Shown here one piece after another: positions 53,857 through 60,723 of a stretch of DNA of 64,000 nt. A program made the position numbers and the translations under genes. Positions within the stretch are counted from its first letter, which is position 1. Each line of letters opens with the position of its first letter. The stretch is from contig CAWEOT010000015.1 in NCBI GenBank assembly GCA_963810775.1, forward strand, positions 1-64,000, written 5' to 3'. The notes beneath the pieces were generated by a model that did no database searches, was not told the DNA's origin, and saw nothing but the letters and a program-made list of their open reading frames with translations. The stretch is from DATBVX01 sp963810775 (GTDB taxonomy: Bacteria; Pseudomonadota; Gammaproteobacteria; Steroidobacterales; Steroidobacteraceae).

Positions 53857-54315
53857 ATGAAGAAGCTACTCTCGCTAGTGATGGCTATCGCGGTGTTCTG
53901 CGCCGCTCCAGCCTTCGCCGCAGATCCGATCATCGGCACCTGGAAGCTCAACGTTTCGAAATCGAAGTTCGGCGATGCGCCGCCCACAGCCGGCACGCGC
54001 GTCTACACCGAAAGCGACGGGCTGTACACGCTGAAGCAGAAGCTGACAGGCGCCGATGGCAAGGAGAAATCGAGCACCAGCACCTACCGCGATGGCAAAG
54101 AAGAAAAGCAGGCCCCGGGCGGCCCTGGCGACGCGACGGTTGCCAAGAAGATTGATGCCAACACCTGGGACTTTGAGCTTATGAAGGACGGCAAGGCAGT
54201 GGGACACGTCCACCGTGTCGTGTCAGCGGACGGTAAGACGCTCACCGTACAAAACTCAGGCGCGAAGATGAGCGGCGCTGCGGGTGATGAGACGCTGGTG
54301 TACGACAAGCAGTGA
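53857..54315 (+). CDS. Small secreted lipocalin-like protein
   Basis: 152 residues. A classical signal peptide (KKLLSLVMAIAVFCAAPAFA, cleavage before ADP) is followed by ADPIIGTWKLNVSKSKFGDA, the opening of a beta-barrel-like repeat, and short strands with Lys/Asp-rich turns (KQKLTGADGKEKSSTSTYRD; DTWDFELMKDGKAV-like text). ATG 53857 is preceded by AAGGGGATCAC. Probably a periplasmic binding protein of unknown ligand. Confidence 0.72.
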   Translation: MKKLLSLVMAIAVFCAAPAFAADPIIGTWKLNVSKSKFGDAPPTAGTRVYTESDGLYTLKQKLTGADGKEKSSTSTYRDGKEEKQAPGGPGDATVAKKIDANTWDFELMKDGKAVGHVHRVVSADGKTLTVQNSGAKMSGAAGDETLVYDKQ

Positions 54316-54401
54316 GCCGACGATGCTTGGCGGATTCGTGCACAGGGACGTGCACACCCGCGAATTGCTCGGAAAGATCGACGGCTAAGCTCAGTCCAAG
54401 G

Positions 54402-54857
54402 CTAAACCGATGGCTTGGGCGCGGGCATGAACTCGATGCCGTGCCGCTGGCCGATTGAAGGTACCTTGGCCAAGTCGTCAGGAACCTTGCGGACCTCGCG
54501 ATTTACATCTTCGAAGAACGCGGAAGAGTGAGCGGGCACAGCAAAAATGAGCACTCGCGCAGGAGACGGCGACGCTCCCTTAAAGGCGTGCACAGTGTTG
54601 CGAGGCAAGTAAGCGAAATCGCCGGCTTCGACGCGCACCGGCTTCCCGTCTATCTCGAAGTCGAGCGCTCCCGCGATCACATAGTAAGCCTCGTCCCAGT
54701 CGTGCCGATGCGGCGGTGGGCCAAGGCCGGCCGGGATATCCTCCTCCATTAACGACCAAGTTCCCTCAGTGTCTTTCGCATCGCAGAGGAACCGAAGTGG
54801 CATGCCGAGGACGTTGAGTGTGTTGCCTTCGCCAGCCTTGATCGTGACACCAGCCAT
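54402..54857 (-). CDS. Cupin 2 domain protein
   Basis: 151 residues. Cupin motif 1 has PPPHRHDWDEAYYVIAGAL (two His, one Glu) and motif 2 has RNTVHAFKGASPSPARV (one His), so a full metal site is present. The start at 54857 (MAGVTIKAG) fits a GGAGG-type site; the frame is open further, but that part reads as noise. Role unknown: a metal-dependent isomerase or dioxygenase is possible, or a small-molecule sensor. Confidence 0.78.
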   Translation of the reverse strand: MAGVTIKAGEGNTLNVLGMPLRFLCDAKDTEGTWSLMEEDIPAGLGPPPHRHDWDEAYYVIAGALDFEIDGKPVRVEAGDFAYLPRNTVHAFKGASPSPARVLIFAVPAHSSAFFEDVNREVRKVPDDLAKVPSIGQRHGIEFMPAPKPSV

Positions 54858-54920
54858 TGCACGCCTCCGTTGAACCGCGCCGAAGAGACTGCACCGCGAA
54901 ACGAGCGATTTCAAGCTCTG

Positions 54921-54946
54921 AAGCCTCGGCCCGAACCGCCGGGGCT
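54921..54946. terminator. Terminator-like hairpin (repeat family copy 4)
   Basis: Arms AAGCCTCGGC (54921-54930) and GCCGGGGCTT near 54937-54946 pair with one G-T, the loop centring on CGAAC. It is closely related to the terminators at 753-786 and 893-922. It lies between the carbonic anhydrase stop and the cupin start (both minus strand) and may end transcription in either direction; on the plus strand it is followed by TTTGTCCGTTTT. Confidence 0.55.
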
Positions 54947-54975
54947 TTGTCCGTTTTCGACTCTCGTCCGAGCGA

Positions 54976-55590
54976 CTACTCCAGGAACCGGACGCGGCCG
55001 GTCTGTAGACCGTACACGGCGCCCACCAGCATGAGTCCGTCCTGCGCCATACCGGTTTGCCGTTCAGGGGATTCAAGCAGCTGGCGCATGGTCCAGCGCA
55101 CGTTGGCTTCTACCGCCGCATCGACAAGCGCCTCCGGGGTCAATTTCTCGTCCATATTGTCGAGGGCCGGGAGAATGTTCTCGAGCAGCAAGGCGATTCG
55201 GCTCTTGTGCTGGGCGCCGTGGAACTTTGAGTCGATCGCGGCCTTCACGGCTCCACATCCCTCGTGCCCCAATACCACGAATAGCGGTGTGTGCAGATGC
55301 GCTGAGGCGTACTGCAGTGTTCCCGCGATCGACGGACCCAACGTGTTCCCAGCCACTCGCACGACGAACAACTCGCCGAACCCGGCGTCGAATACGAGTT
55401 CGGGAGGCACCCGGCTGTCACTGCAACCCAGAATGGTCGCATATGGTTTCTGGCCCTTGGCGAGCTCCGCCAGGTCATCCGCCTGCAAGGTGGAAAACCG
55501 CGCCTGGCCGCTGACGAATCGCGCGTTACCGTCCTTGAGGCGTTTGAGGGATTCCTCAGCGGTCCACGGGGATTGATGGTTGCTGGTCAT
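54976..55590 (-). CDS. Beta-class carbonic anhydrase
   Basis: About 204 residues. Zinc ligands and catalytic residues are visible: YATILGCSDSRVPPELVFD (Cys, Asp-Arg) near residue 60 and LFVVLGHEGCGAVKAAIDSK (His-x2-Cys) near 115. FVVRVAGNTLGPSIAG lies between them. It interconverts CO2 and bicarbonate, probably in the cytoplasm. I used ATG 55590 (MTSNHQSPWTAEES); ATG 55629 would add 13 residues and overlap the upstream membrane-protein gene by 11 bases. The upstream gene runs on the same strand and is nearly contiguous, so an operon is likely. Confidence 0.9.
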   Translation of the reverse strand: MTSNHQSPWTAEESLKRLKDGNARFVSGQARFSTLQADDLAELAKGQKPYATILGCSDSRVPPELVFDAGFGELFVVRVAGNTLGPSIAGTLQYASAHLHTPLFVVLGHEGCGAVKAAIDSKFHGAQHKSRIALLLENILPALDNMDEKLTPEALVDAAVEANVRWTMRQLLESPERQTGMAQDGLMLVGAVYGLQTGRVRFLE

Positions 55591-55618
55591 GATCGGCGTT
55601 CGTTGCACGGCCGAGAGC

Positions 55619-55945
55619 TCACGCTCCATCGCCACTTCGCAGGAGCGAAAGAACGGCCTTGCGCAGCCATGCATAGCACAGGGTGCCGAACGTCAGTATC
55701 GCGATGACGACCGGAGAGTAGAGACTTTCGAACATCGCCTGCTTCAGATCAGGGAAGAGCGTGACGGTCAGCAGGAAGAGCAGATACAGGACCACACCGA
55801 TCGAGAGAAACTTCAGCGCAAAGCGAAGGGTCGCTTTGAAGATGTCAGCAGACCCACGTCGCATCAAGACCTCCTTGTCATCGTCTCCGAGTTCCGAAGA
55901 CATGAGGACGCGCATGGCTTCCCGAGAGCGTGTGATGATTGCCAT
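55619..55945 (-). CDS. Small two-TM membrane protein
   Basis: 108 residues. A charged N-terminus (about 35 residues, with EVLMRRGSADIFKATLRF) precedes two membrane helices (LSIGVVLYLLFLLTVTLF and YSPVVIAILTFGTLCYAWL) and a short basic tail. No family recognised. It sits directly before the carbonic anhydrase on the same strand and may be cotranscribed. Confidence 0.6.
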   Translation of the reverse strand: MAIITRSREAMRVLMSSELGDDDKEVLMRRGSADIFKATLRFALKFLSIGVVLYLLFLLTVTLFPDLKQAMFESLYSPVVIAILTFGTLCYAWLRKAVLSLLRSGDGA

Positions 55946-56268
55946 GGCTGTCCCCGCCCATCTTCAGCAACGCGAACGACTCGAATAGGATTATGCAAAA
56001 CGGAAAAAGTACCAGGTAAATCATGCTTCGGAGCTCGCGCTGACCCGCAAGCTTCTGCTGATCGGGAGTGGATTGGAAGTGGAGGCCCGAAGCTGCTTGA
56101 CGGCAAAATCCCGTTGGCCTCTACTTCCAACTGACCAAAGAGAGAGCAAGCCGGTCACAAGGAGGCTGGCGTTCCCGATGGCGATTCAGACCGCGTCAAC
56201 GAAACGGCGGTCGGGAGTCAGCAGAAGGCCATCGACAACCACCCCCTGAGAGAGGCCCGCAGTTTGGC
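55946..56268. other. Divergent gap containing a long inverted repeat
   Basis: About 320 bases separate the small membrane protein (minus strand) and the arylsulfotransferase-like gene (plus strand). I see no gene. The notable structure is the 15-bp inverted repeat at 56073-56130, annotated separately. Confidence 0.45.
56073..56130. repeat. 15-bp inverted repeat with 28-nt loop
   Basis: TTGGAAGTGGAGGCC (56073-56087) and GGCCTCTACTTCCAA (56116-56130) are complementary except for one G-T pair. A second short stem (ACGG/CCGT) lies inside the loop. No T tract follows, so a terminator is unlikely. It may be a regulator site, the footprint of a mobile element or a structured RNA. Confidence 0.6.
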
Positions 56269-56769
56269 ATGCAAAAGCTGCTTCCCCTTTGGCTGTTCCT
56301 CCTGTGTCTGCTCCTCGGTGCACTGTTCACCGTGTTCTTCGCCTGGTCCGTCAAGAGTACTCTCAGCGGCAGCCCTCGCTTCGGACGACTGGGTAAAGCC
56401 GCCGTCGTCGTCGCCTCGTTCCCGGACACCGTGAGATCCTCGCTTAGAGAGATGCGTGCAGACCCGGACTCGGGCTTCCGTGTTCCGCGGACCAGCCGGG
56501 ACCTATCACAATTCCATCCCATAAAGTCGAAGCCAGGTATTCACATCCAGGGACCAGTGGTGCGTGCTGATCAAGCTGCTTTGGCACGGGCGTCCGGATG
56601 GCGTGTTCTCGTCGGCGGATTCGTGATAGACGGCGAATTCACCCACGCCGCGCTCGCGCTTTCCCCAGAGCTCGAAATTGTGAAGGTCTGGAAACTAACC
56701 GAGAAAGACATTCAAGGCCAGGAGCCAGGTCCCCGTTCCGCAAGTACGTCCACGGGTTCGTCTCCTTAA
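56269..56769 (+). CDS. Arylsulfotransferase-like protein, N-terminal part (frameshifted)
   Basis: ATG 56269 opens a membrane anchor (LWLFLLCLLLGALFTVFFAW) and an extracytoplasmic N-terminal region (FRVPRTSRDLSQFHPIKSKP; RVLVGGFVIDGEFTHAALAL). The coding signal leaves this frame near 56730, passes through a second frame (PFRKYVHGFVSL) and enters the frame of the next entry near 56766. Together they make one protein of about 455 residues. The beta-propeller repeats in the second half resemble arylsulfotransferase (ASST-type) and related PQQ-like propellers. Confidence 0.6.
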   Translation: MQKLLPLWLFLLCLLLGALFTVFFAWSVKSTLSGSPRFGRLGKAAVVVASFPDTVRSSLREMRADPDSGFRVPRTSRDLSQFHPIKSKPGIHIQGPVVRADQAALARASGWRVLVGGFVIDGEFTHAALALSPELEIVKVWKLTEKDIQGQEPGPRSASTSTGSSP

Positions 56770-56779
56770 GGACGGCTCG

Positions 56780-57646
56780 GTGATCTTTTCGTTCGACGGG
56801 GGTGTCTCGCTGCAGCGCTTCGACCCGTGTGGCAGGCGAATCTGGTCGACTGGCGGCTTCTTCAACCACGTGGTAACGCTCGATGAGGACGAGAAGTTCG
56901 CCTGGACCTTGCGTGTCGAGGCGGTGGACAAGAAATTAGTACATGAGACCGTAGTAAAGGTGTCGACGGCGACCGGCGAAATCGTCCGACGCATCACGAT
57001 GGACGATATCATCGCGGCGAATCCCACGCTCCACGTCCTGGATATCCGTGCGGACGATCGCAACTACGTGACGGGAAACCCGCGGAACACGTCGGAAGAC
57101 TGGCTCGACGAGCCATTTCACCTGAACGATGTTGAGCCACTCCCCACGGCTATTGCCGACCGGTTTGAAGGTTTTGAACCGGGCGATCTGCTGCTGAGCG
57201 CGCGGTCCCTGAACCTCGTCTTTGTCGTGGATCCGGATACTTTGGAAGTGAAGTGGTGGCGAATCGGCGCATGGCGGCGCCAACATGATCCGGACTGGCA
57301 GCCTACCGGTGAAATCACCGTCTACGACAATCGTATGAGTCTTGACTATAGCCGTATCGTGGGCGTCGTGCCGGCTTCGCAGAGTACCAGAGTTGTATTT
57401 GATGGGAGCTCTGTTGACTTCTACTCGCGCATAAGAGGAAAACACCAAATCACCAAGGCGGGGAATCTCCTGATAACCAGTCCACAGCAGGGGCGCGTAT
57501 TTGAAGTCCAGCCGAACGGACAGGTGGTGCTCGAGATTTTCAATCCCAAACCCGGAAGCGACGAGTTCATTTATCCCATGTCCGAAGCTATCTGGTTCCC
57601 TTCCGACGCCTTCGATTTCGCAAAGGACATCTCATGCGCAAAATAG
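56780..57646 (+). CDS. Arylsulfotransferase-like protein, C-terminal part (frameshifted)
   Basis: 288 residues. Propeller-like strands: SFDGGVSLQRFDPCGRRIWS, FFNHVVTLDEDEKFAWTLRV, LHVLDIRADDRNYVTG, FHLNDVEPLPTAIADRF, and LLSARSLNLVFVVDPDTLEV KWW-like text. FHLNDVEPL lines up with the HxxDxxxL element of ASST-like proteins, where His is central to sulfate transfer. The first start codon in this frame is not the true start (see 56269). The stop overlaps the next gene by 13 bases. A sulfotransferase lies two genes on, which supports a sulfation role. Confidence 0.65.
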   Translation: MIFSFDGGVSLQRFDPCGRRIWSTGGFFNHVVTLDEDEKFAWTLRVEAVDKKLVHETVVKVSTATGEIVRRITMDDIIAANPTLHVLDIRADDRNYVTGNPRNTSEDWLDEPFHLNDVEPLPTAIADRFEGFEPGDLLLSARSLNLVFVVDPDTLEVKWWRIGAWRRQHDPDWQPTGEITVYDNRMSLDYSRIVGVVPASQSTRVVFDGSSVDFYSRIRGKHQITKAGNLLITSPQQGRVFEVQPNGQVVLEIFNPKPGSDEFIYPMSEAIWFPSDAFDFAKDISCAK

Positions 57647-57930
57647 CTCTTGCCTTCGGCCTGCTCGCGGTACTGCAACTTCCGACAGCACACGCCTATA
57701 TCGGACCCGCCACAGGTGCCGGCACGATCGCGATTGTTCTTGGCATACTTTCTTCGATCTTCCTCGCCTTCGTCGGGATCCTCTGGTACCCGATCAAGCG
57801 TCTACTCAAGAGATGGAAAGCGCCCGCAAGGCCTTCAGCCGAGCCCAGGCGGGAGGTGGAAGACTCAAGCTCCGGCAGTGGTCCCGCAAGCACGGGTAGT
57901 GAACCCCGCACTCCTGGCGATCTTCTTTGA
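57634..57930 (+). CDS. Small membrane protein of sulfotransferase cluster
   Basis: 98 residues. A signal-like N-terminus (IALAFGLLAVLQLPTAHA) is followed by YIGPATGAGTIAIVLGILSS and a membrane helix (IFLAFVGILWYPIKRLLKR), then a disordered Pro/Ser-rich tail. Proteins with this YIGPxxGAG plus one-TM pattern occur beside glycan-modifying genes, as I recall; no function is established. It overlaps the upstream gene by 13 bases, suggesting coupling. Confidence 0.65.
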   Translation: MRKIALAFGLLAVLQLPTAHAYIGPATGAGTIAIVLGILSSIFLAFVGILWYPIKRLLKRWKAPARPSAEPRREVEDSSSGSGPASTGSEPRTPGDLL

Positions 57931-57998
57931 GGCACTCGTGACCGCACGAGAGGCTTGCGCTGCTCTCGACGTCTGGACCGCAGCCGAGTTGACGCCTC

Positions 57999-59048
57999 TT
58001 GCCTGATCCTGACTACAGTTTCCTGGAGCGACTGCTCCACCGGCTCGCGTTGCATTACGGGCCGATCGCCGATATGAGTTTCGACCTCGACCAGATGACG
58101 GTCCAAGCTGACCCGTCGGAAATTGTCTTGCAAAGACATGTGTTCGTCTCGGGCCTGGCACGCGCCGGCACCACTGTGCTGATGCGACGATTTCATGCAA
58201 CAGGACAGTACCGATCGCTCACCTATCGAGACATGCCTTTCGTCCTGGCGCCGAATCTTTGGCGCCGCCTGTCTCAGATGTCACGCCGCGAGGTCGAGCG
58301 CTCAGAGCGCGCGCATGGCGACAACTTGCTCGTCGACGCCGATAGCCCGGAGAGCCTCGACGAGGTCTTCTGGCGGATCTTCGCCGGCGATGAGTATCTT
58401 GAGAGTGACCGCTTGAAGCCCCACGCACCTGGGGGAGAGTTGGTGGAGAAGTACGTGCGCTATGTGAATGCAATCCTGTCGGCGCATGCCCCGCGAATTG
58501 ATCGTTATCTGTCCAAGAACAACAACAACATTCTGCGACTCGGCACCATTCACCGCGCGTTCCCGAACGCGCTGCTCCTAGTCCCTTTCAGGGAGCCTCT
58601 TCAGCACGCTCACTCTCTTCTGCGTCAACACCTTCGTTTTTCGGAGCTGCAGGCCAAGCGTGAGTTCGTCCTTTCCTACATGACTTGGCTGGGTCACCAC
58701 GAATTTGGTCTTGATCATCGACCTTTTCAGTTCGAAGGTGCCGTGCCAGCTCATTACCCAGCCAATACGTTGGATTATTGGTTGCAGCTGTGGTGCGAGA
58801 CATATTCATGGCTCGAGCGCTCAAAACCCGAGCCTGCATTGTTCGTGTGCTACGAGGACCTTTGCATTCGTACGGAAACTTGGAGGCGGCTCGCTGAACT
58901 GGCAGCGATCTCGGGCCCACATGAGGTTGGCGAGCCATTGAAACTGAGCGATCGACCGTTGGATGCCAATTTCGATCGGCGGCTGGCTGATCGCGCAGCC
59001 GCAATCTATGGCCGCCTGGTTGCGCAGGCGCGCATTCAACTCGCCTGA
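57999..59048 (+). CDS. Sulfotransferase family protein
   Basis: 349 residues, cytoplasmic. The PAPS 5'-phosphosulfate loop is VFVSGLARAGTTVLMRRF near residue 48. The 3'-phosphate region is NALLLVPFREPLQHAHSLLR (FREP, near 190), with LFVCYEDLCIRTETWRRLAE near 285. This pattern fits bacterial glycan or lipid sulfotransferases. The start is TTG 57999, because a stop lies just upstream at 57990-57992; the next ATG is at 58074. The 68 bases before it have no gene. The acceptor is unknown, perhaps a polysaccharide. Confidence 0.78.
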   Translation: MPDPDYSFLERLLHRLALHYGPIADMSFDLDQMTVQADPSEIVLQRHVFVSGLARAGTTVLMRRFHATGQYRSLTYRDMPFVLAPNLWRRLSQMSRREVERSERAHGDNLLVDADSPESLDEVFWRIFAGDEYLESDRLKPHAPGGELVEKYVRYVNAILSAHAPRIDRYLSKNNNNILRLGTIHRAFPNALLLVPFREPLQHAHSLLRQHLRFSELQAKREFVLSYMTWLGHHEFGLDHRPFQFEGAVPAHYPANTLDYWLQLWCETYSWLERSKPEPALFVCYEDLCIRTETWRRLAELAAISGPHEVGEPLKLSDRPLDANFDRRLADRAAAIYGRLVAQARIQLA

Positions 59049-59113
59049 TCGACGCGCTATCTTGTACTGGGCAGTCACTGACTAATGCGGCGTCGTTATG
59101 TCGCCATGTCGCG

Positions 59114-59158
59114 CCTGGCGCTGCTAACTCCAGGCCGAAACTCCAGGGTAGCGCCAGG
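59114..59158. repeat. Inverted repeat with direct repeats in its loop
   Basis: CCTGGCGCT (59114-59122) and AGCGCCAGG (59150-59158) are perfectly complementary, and the stem extends by GC/GT. The loop contains two copies of AACTCCAGG. It lies between the sulfotransferase and the thermonuclease. It might be a structured leader or protein-binding site; it has no T run. Confidence 0.45.
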
Positions 59159-59202
59159 AGGGAGAGCGTAAGTGCGCCCAAGTTCGCAGCTAATGGCGGC
59201 GC

Positions 59203-59844
59203 ATGCTGGCAGCATGTTCGAGCATGTCTACCATCGACGGGCGCCCATCACCTTCCGCAGCTTCTCGAAAGAACCGTGCCGTACTCCTTGGCTGGATCGC
59301 GGTAATCGCATCGCTGGCGGCTCTGCTGTCAGTGCTTGCGGTCGTCGAACATGAGGAATCGCCTAAATTTCCCGGCCGGGTCACGCGGATCGTCGACGCC
59401 GACACGATTGAGGTGAGGCTTGAAACGGGTGCGATCCGCGTGCGTCTTCATGCCATCGACGCGCCCGAGCTTGACCAGCCCTGGGGTCCGGAAGCGACGC
59501 AAGCGCTGAGCAAGATGGTCCTGGGAAAGAACGTCGCACTCGAGCCAGTTGAGCAGGATCAGGACGATCGCCTCGTCGCTACTGTGTTTCTGGGAAAGGT
59601 CGCCGTAAACGCCGATCTCGTCCGATTGGGACATGCATGGGCATTCCGTTCTGAAATGACCAAGTCCGACGAACAGCTCTGCGAGCTTGAGGGCGAGGCA
59701 CGAGCAGCGCGACGTGGCCTGTGGTCCCTGCCACGCGACCAGACACAGGCGCCCTGGGAGTGGCGAAATACGACGCTCAAGTCGATCACTCACTATTCCA
59801 CCGAGATGACGGCCGATTGCGTGTCGGCCATTGGGGAACGATAG
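59203..59844 (+). CDS. Thermonuclease (SNase) domain protein
   Basis: 213 residues. An N-terminal membrane segment (VLLGWIAVIASLAALLSVLA) precedes a staphylococcal-nuclease domain: RIVDADTIEVRLETGAIRVR and LHAIDAPELDQPWGPEA near residue 70 (Asp and Arg active site), and DRLVATVFLGKVAVNADLVR near 120. A C-terminal helix with CELEGEARAARRGLW completes the fold. The protein is probably anchored on the outer side of the inner membrane. ATG 59203 or ATG 59224 could start it. Confidence 0.85.
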   Translation: MLAACSSMSTIDGRPSPSAASRKNRAVLLGWIAVIASLAALLSVLAVVEHEESPKFPGRVTRIVDADTIEVRLETGAIRVRLHAIDAPELDQPWGPEATQALSKMVLGKNVALEPVEQDQDDRLVATVFLGKVAVNADLVRLGHAWAFRSEMTKSDEQLCELEGEARAARRGLWSLPRDQTQAPWEWRNTTLKSITHYSTEMTADCVSAIGER

Positions 59845-59859
59845 GACGAGCGGGACACC

Positions 59860-60717
59860 CTAGGCAGGGGGCAGCAGGAGCCCGTGCGCCTGAAGGAAGC
59901 TCCGCACGCCTTGCGTGAGGGTCGAGCCGCTCATCAGGAACCCGGCATTGTGGTCGCCTGAAATCTCCAGGAACGCTTTGGGCCCCGCCGCGCGCTCGAA
60001 GAGCTTTCTCCCATGGGAGAACGGCGCGATTTCATCGTCCCGACTGTGGATGACGAGTGTCGGGGCCCGCACGTGGCTCACGTACTCGGCGGTCGGATAC
60101 TGAAAGCGCGCGAGCAGCCGCACGGGCAGGTACCAGTAGAACTCGCTCGCGAGATCCGGCGCCGACGTGAACGTCGAGAGGAGGACCAATGCGCCCGCGG
60201 TGGCGACGTCCTTGGCGAGATGCGCCGCAATCGCCCCTCCGAGCGACTCACCGACGATCACGATGCGCGCAGGAGAGACTCCCTTCACGCGTGTGAGGAA
60301 ATCCCACGCTGCCTGGGCATCGCGGTACGTGCCAGCCTCATCTGGGGCGCCGCGGCTCCTGCCGTAGCCGCGATAGTCGAAGAGCAGCACCGCGAGCCCC
60401 ATGTCATGGAATATCTGCAGCCACTCCAGGCGGTGCGAAATGTTGCCGGCATTGCCGTGGCAGAAGAGCACGGCCGGCGCACCCGTTCCCGCGGGAACGT
60501 ACCAGCCGTGCAGTTCGAGCCCGTCCACGGTCGTGATCCGCGCCTCCTCGAATGAGAGACCGATGTCGGCTGGCGTCGCGGTCAGCGCACGGCCCGGAAT
60601 GTTGGGAAAGTAGAGCAGCCGGGACTGGAAAACATAGACGTACGCGCCGAGAAAAACATAGATTGCAGCGGCAAGAAGCAGGATCAACAGCAGCGTGCGC
60701 ACGGTGTCAGGACGCAA
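59860..60717 (-). CDS. Membrane-anchored alpha/beta hydrolase
   Basis: 285 residues. An N-terminal hydrophobic anchor (TLLLILLLAAAIYVFLGAYV) precedes an alpha/beta hydrolase of the Bem46-like type. The core has FCHGNAGNISHRLEWLQIFH, DYRGYGRSRGAPDEA, and the nucleophile elbow IVGESLGGAIAAHLAKD (Ser near residue 165). The catalytic Asp is in VIHSRDDEIAPF near 225, with the catalytic His in SGDHNAGF near 255. The start is TTG 60717, six bases after the stop of the adenylation-thioesterase gene, so the two form an operon. Confidence 0.82.
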   Translation of the reverse strand: MRPDTVRTLLLILLLAAAIYVFLGAYVYVFQSRLLYFPNIPGRALTATPADIGLSFEEARITTVDGLELHGWYVPAGTGAPAVLFCHGNAGNISHRLEWLQIFHDMGLAVLLFDYRGYGRSRGAPDEAGTYRDAQAAWDFLTRVKGVSPARIVIVGESLGGAIAAHLAKDVATAGALVLLSTFTSAPDLASEFYWYLPVRLLARFQYPTAEYVSHVRAPTLVIHSRDDEIAPFSHGRKLFERAAGPKAFLEISGDHNAGFLMSGSTLTQGVRSFLQAHGLLLPPA

Positions 60718-60723
60718 AGCGGT

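Noticed and set aside
54316..54390. Short frame MLGGFVHRDVHTRELLGKI as a tiny gene between converging genes
   Set aside because: Only about 21 residues, no ribosome binding site, and the text includes a repeated GTGCAC palindrome. It could be a hairpin or remnant, but there is not enough evidence to call a gene.
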